From CAZEER01 sp964511215 (GTDB taxonomy: Bacteria > Fidelibacterota > Marinisomatia > Marinisomatales > UBA1611): a stretch of DNA of 14,850 nt. Positions 13,644-14,850 of this stretch are shown one piece after another. The position numbers and the translations under genes were made by a program. Below the pieces are notes generated by a model. The model saw only the letters and a program-made list of their open reading frames with translations. It did no database searches and was not told where the DNA came from. The stretch is from positions 1 through 14,850 of the forward strand of contig CAZEER010000057.1 of assembly GCA_964511215.1 (NCBI GenBank), given 5' to 3'. The first letter of the stretch is position 1; every line of letters starts with the position of its first letter.

Positions 13644-14225
13644 ATGGATCGTCAAATAGGAAACTCAAATAAAGACCATCATGAGTCAACCTTAGCGTCT
13701 CATCAGAATGATCATAGTAGTGCTCCAAATCCACTGGTTCAATTAGACCCAGGTCTTTTTATATGGACTATTGTAACCTTTCTCATTCTGTGCTCTGTAT
13801 TGGCCAAGTTTGCTTGGAAGCCATTACTCAAGGCATTAGAAAATCGCGAAAATGATATACGTTCATCCCTTGAAGATGCAGATAAGGCAAGGAATGAGTT
13901 GGAACGATTGAATGCTGAATCTGAAAAGATAATTGCAAATGCACAATCAGAGGCTCAAGATATCAGGTCTGATGCAAAGACCTCTGCTGAGAAAATAAAG
14001 GCAGAAATAAGATCTCAGGCCGAAAAAGATGTGAAAAAACTGAAAGATGATGCAAATGTCCAGATTCAGGTTGAAAAGGATAAGGCTCTTTCTGAAATTC
14101 GACAAGAGGTGGTGACGCTTACAATGTTTGTTGCAGAGAAGGTGATTGGAAAGAATCTATCAAATGATGACAATCTGGAATTGATTGAAAAATCAATTGG
14201 GAATCTGAAGGAGTATGAAGCCTAA
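13644..14225 (+). CDS. atpF: ATP synthase Fo subunit b
   Basis: Subunit b is the peripheral stalk that holds F1 against rotation. The 193 residues contain a polar His/Ser-rich N-terminal extension (1-32; His12, 13, 20, 24), one membrane helix (about 37-56, LFIWTIVTFLILCSVLAKF), the conserved WKPLLKALENRE junction (58-69), a long charged coiled coil (about 66-150), and a C-terminal segment that binds delta. E. coli subunit b is 156 residues and has almost nothing before the helix, so the 36-residue N-terminal arm, probably periplasmic, is notable. It starts 13 nt after atpE and overlaps atpH by 11 nt. No shorter in-frame ATG exists before the membrane helix, so the extension is likely real. 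Confidence 0.96.
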   Translation: MDRQIGNSNKDHHESTLASHQNDHSSAPNPLVQLDPGLFIWTIVTFLILCSVLAKFAWKPLLKALENRENDIRSSLEDADKARNELERLNAESEKIIANAQSEAQDIRSDAKTSAEKIKAEIRSQAEKDVKKLKDDANVQIQVEKDKALSEIRQEVVTLTMFVAEKVIGKNLSNDDNLELIEKSIGNLKEYEA

Positions 14226-14754
14226 CTTAAATCCAAAAGACCTAGCTAAAGCACTATTCAATGTATCAGAAAAAAACAATGTACTTGAACAGGTTAAGAG
14301 TGCTCTTGTCTTTTTGAATGATATTGCTAAAAATAATGGTCAATTTCGTGTGTTTATTCAATCAAAAAAGATCGAAGGTGGCCAAAAAGCGGGGATGTTG
14401 AATTCAATACTAGGTGAATCTGGCCATCCTCTAGTCAATGAATTGGTATCTTATCTTCATGGCAGTAAGGCCCTCAAGGAACTAAAAGACATATCATACC
14501 TTTTTGATTCAATGTACCGAAAAGGAAATAATGTTTTGCAGGTCAAAGGGATTGTTGCTAAAGAGATAAGTAGCTTGCAGATTCAATCTCTTAAGGCATC
14601 TCTTGATACATTGTTTGGCAAACAGACAGAATTATCCTTGGATGTAGATCCCGCTATAATCGGTGGTATCAAACTTCGCATTGAGAATACTTTTTTGGAT
14701 GCATCTATTCAAAACCAATTGCAGACACTTCGGAATGAACTTTTGCAAATATAA
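14215..14754 (+). CDS. atpH: ATP synthase F1 subunit delta
   Basis: Delta joins the top of F1 to the b stalk. The 179 residues show the OSCP/delta layout: an N-terminal helical domain (about 8-105, with AKALFNVSEKNN), then a C-terminal region with VLQVKGIVAKEIS (126-138, the family's 'V.A.V..A..L' strand-helix) and the DPAIIGGIKLRIENTFLDASI signature (144-164; family GG(I/L)..(I/V)....DGS). The length is normal (E. coli 177). The ATG overlaps the atpF stop by 11 nt. AAGGAG is present but only 1 nt before the ATG, closer than usual, and no other in-frame start is near, so translation may depend on coupling to atpF. Confidence 0.96.
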   Translation: MKPNLNPKDLAKALFNVSEKNNVLEQVKSALVFLNDIAKNNGQFRVFIQSKKIEGGQKAGMLNSILGESGHPLVNELVSYLHGSKALKELKDISYLFDSMYRKGNNVLQVKGIVAKEISSLQIQSLKASLDTLFGKQTELSLDVDPAIIGGIKLRIENTFLDASIQNQLQTLRNELLQI

Positions 14755-14759
14755 TAACC

Positions 14760-14766
14760 TAGGAAA
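14760..14766 (+). promoter_or_regulatory. Ribosome binding site for atpA
   Basis: TAGGAAA lies just upstream of the ATG at 14769, with the AGGA core 4 nt away. It supports that start. Confidence 0.5.
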
Positions 14767-14768
14767 TT

Positions 14769-14850
14769 ATGGAAATAAAAACTGATCAATTAACGCAATT
14801 GCTTCGAGAGCAGATCGAGAAATTTGATGGCTCGGTTGATATCTCAGAAG
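14769..14850 (+). CDS. atpA: ATP synthase F1 subunit alpha, N-terminal fragment (cut by window edge)
   Basis: Only 27 codons are visible (MEIKTDQLTQLLREQIEKFD, then GSVDISE). This matches the start of alpha, where a short helix of the form (I)K.(D/E)(E/Q)I...(L/I)..QI..F(D) binds delta. The position, 14 nt after atpH, is the canonical one. The nucleotide-binding domain lies beyond the window. Confidence 0.9.
   Translation, partial: MEIKTDQLTQLLREQIEKFDGSVDISE

Overview
The window is AT-rich bacterial chromosome with tightly packed genes. An Omp85-type barrel protein with a signal peptide shows an outer membrane. The order M23 peptidase, bactofilin, AtpZ-like, small membrane protein, atpB-E-F-H-A resembles that of Bacteroidota and relatives (the FCB group). 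With the low GC, mostly weak Shine-Dalgarno sites and separate SecD and SecF, an uncultured marine FCB lineage such as Marinimicrobia is a reasonable but unproven guess. A run of 10 Ns at 7704-7713 marks an assembly gap, so this is probably a metagenome or single-cell scaffold.

Layout. (1) 1-1172, plus strand: a small basic protein made of two copies of a 39-residue-period repeat, a strong intrinsic terminator, then an exported protein of unknown function. (2) 1162-2481, plus strand: an Omp85/BamA-like barrel protein with one POTRA, which overlaps the preceding gene, has no ATG start, and carries a terminator-like hairpin inside its signal-peptide codons. (3) 2487-6638, minus strand, listed in transcription order from the right: secD, secF, ogt (O6-alkylguanine-DNA alkyltransferase) and a DUF502 membrane protein. 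(4) 6720-8926, minus strand: tdh and kbl, the two-step conversion of threonine to glycine and acetyl-CoA. (5) 8927-9076: a 150-bp divergent intergenic region. (6) 9077-14850, plus strand: parA, parB, M23 peptidase, bactofilin, AtpZ-like, AtpI-like, atpB, atpE, atpF, atpH and the start of atpA, with gaps of at most 29 nt and no visible terminator.

How the genes fit together. Regions 2 and 3 concern envelope biogenesis: SecDF assists export across the inner membrane, and the Omp85 protein would act in the outer membrane. Region 6 places chromosome segregation (ParAB), a membrane-anchored cell-wall hydrolase, a cytoskeletal bactofilin scaffold and the F1Fo ATP synthase in one probable transcription unit. 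The ATP synthase part looks functional: the subunit a arginine and the subunit c ion-binding carboxylate are present.

No new defence or mobile system is evident; there are no transposases, CRISPR arrays, tRNAs or rRNAs that I can see. The least expected points are the hairpin encoding a signal peptide, the second membrane glutamate in subunit c, the His-rich N-terminal extensions on subunits a and b, and the repeat protein at the left edge.
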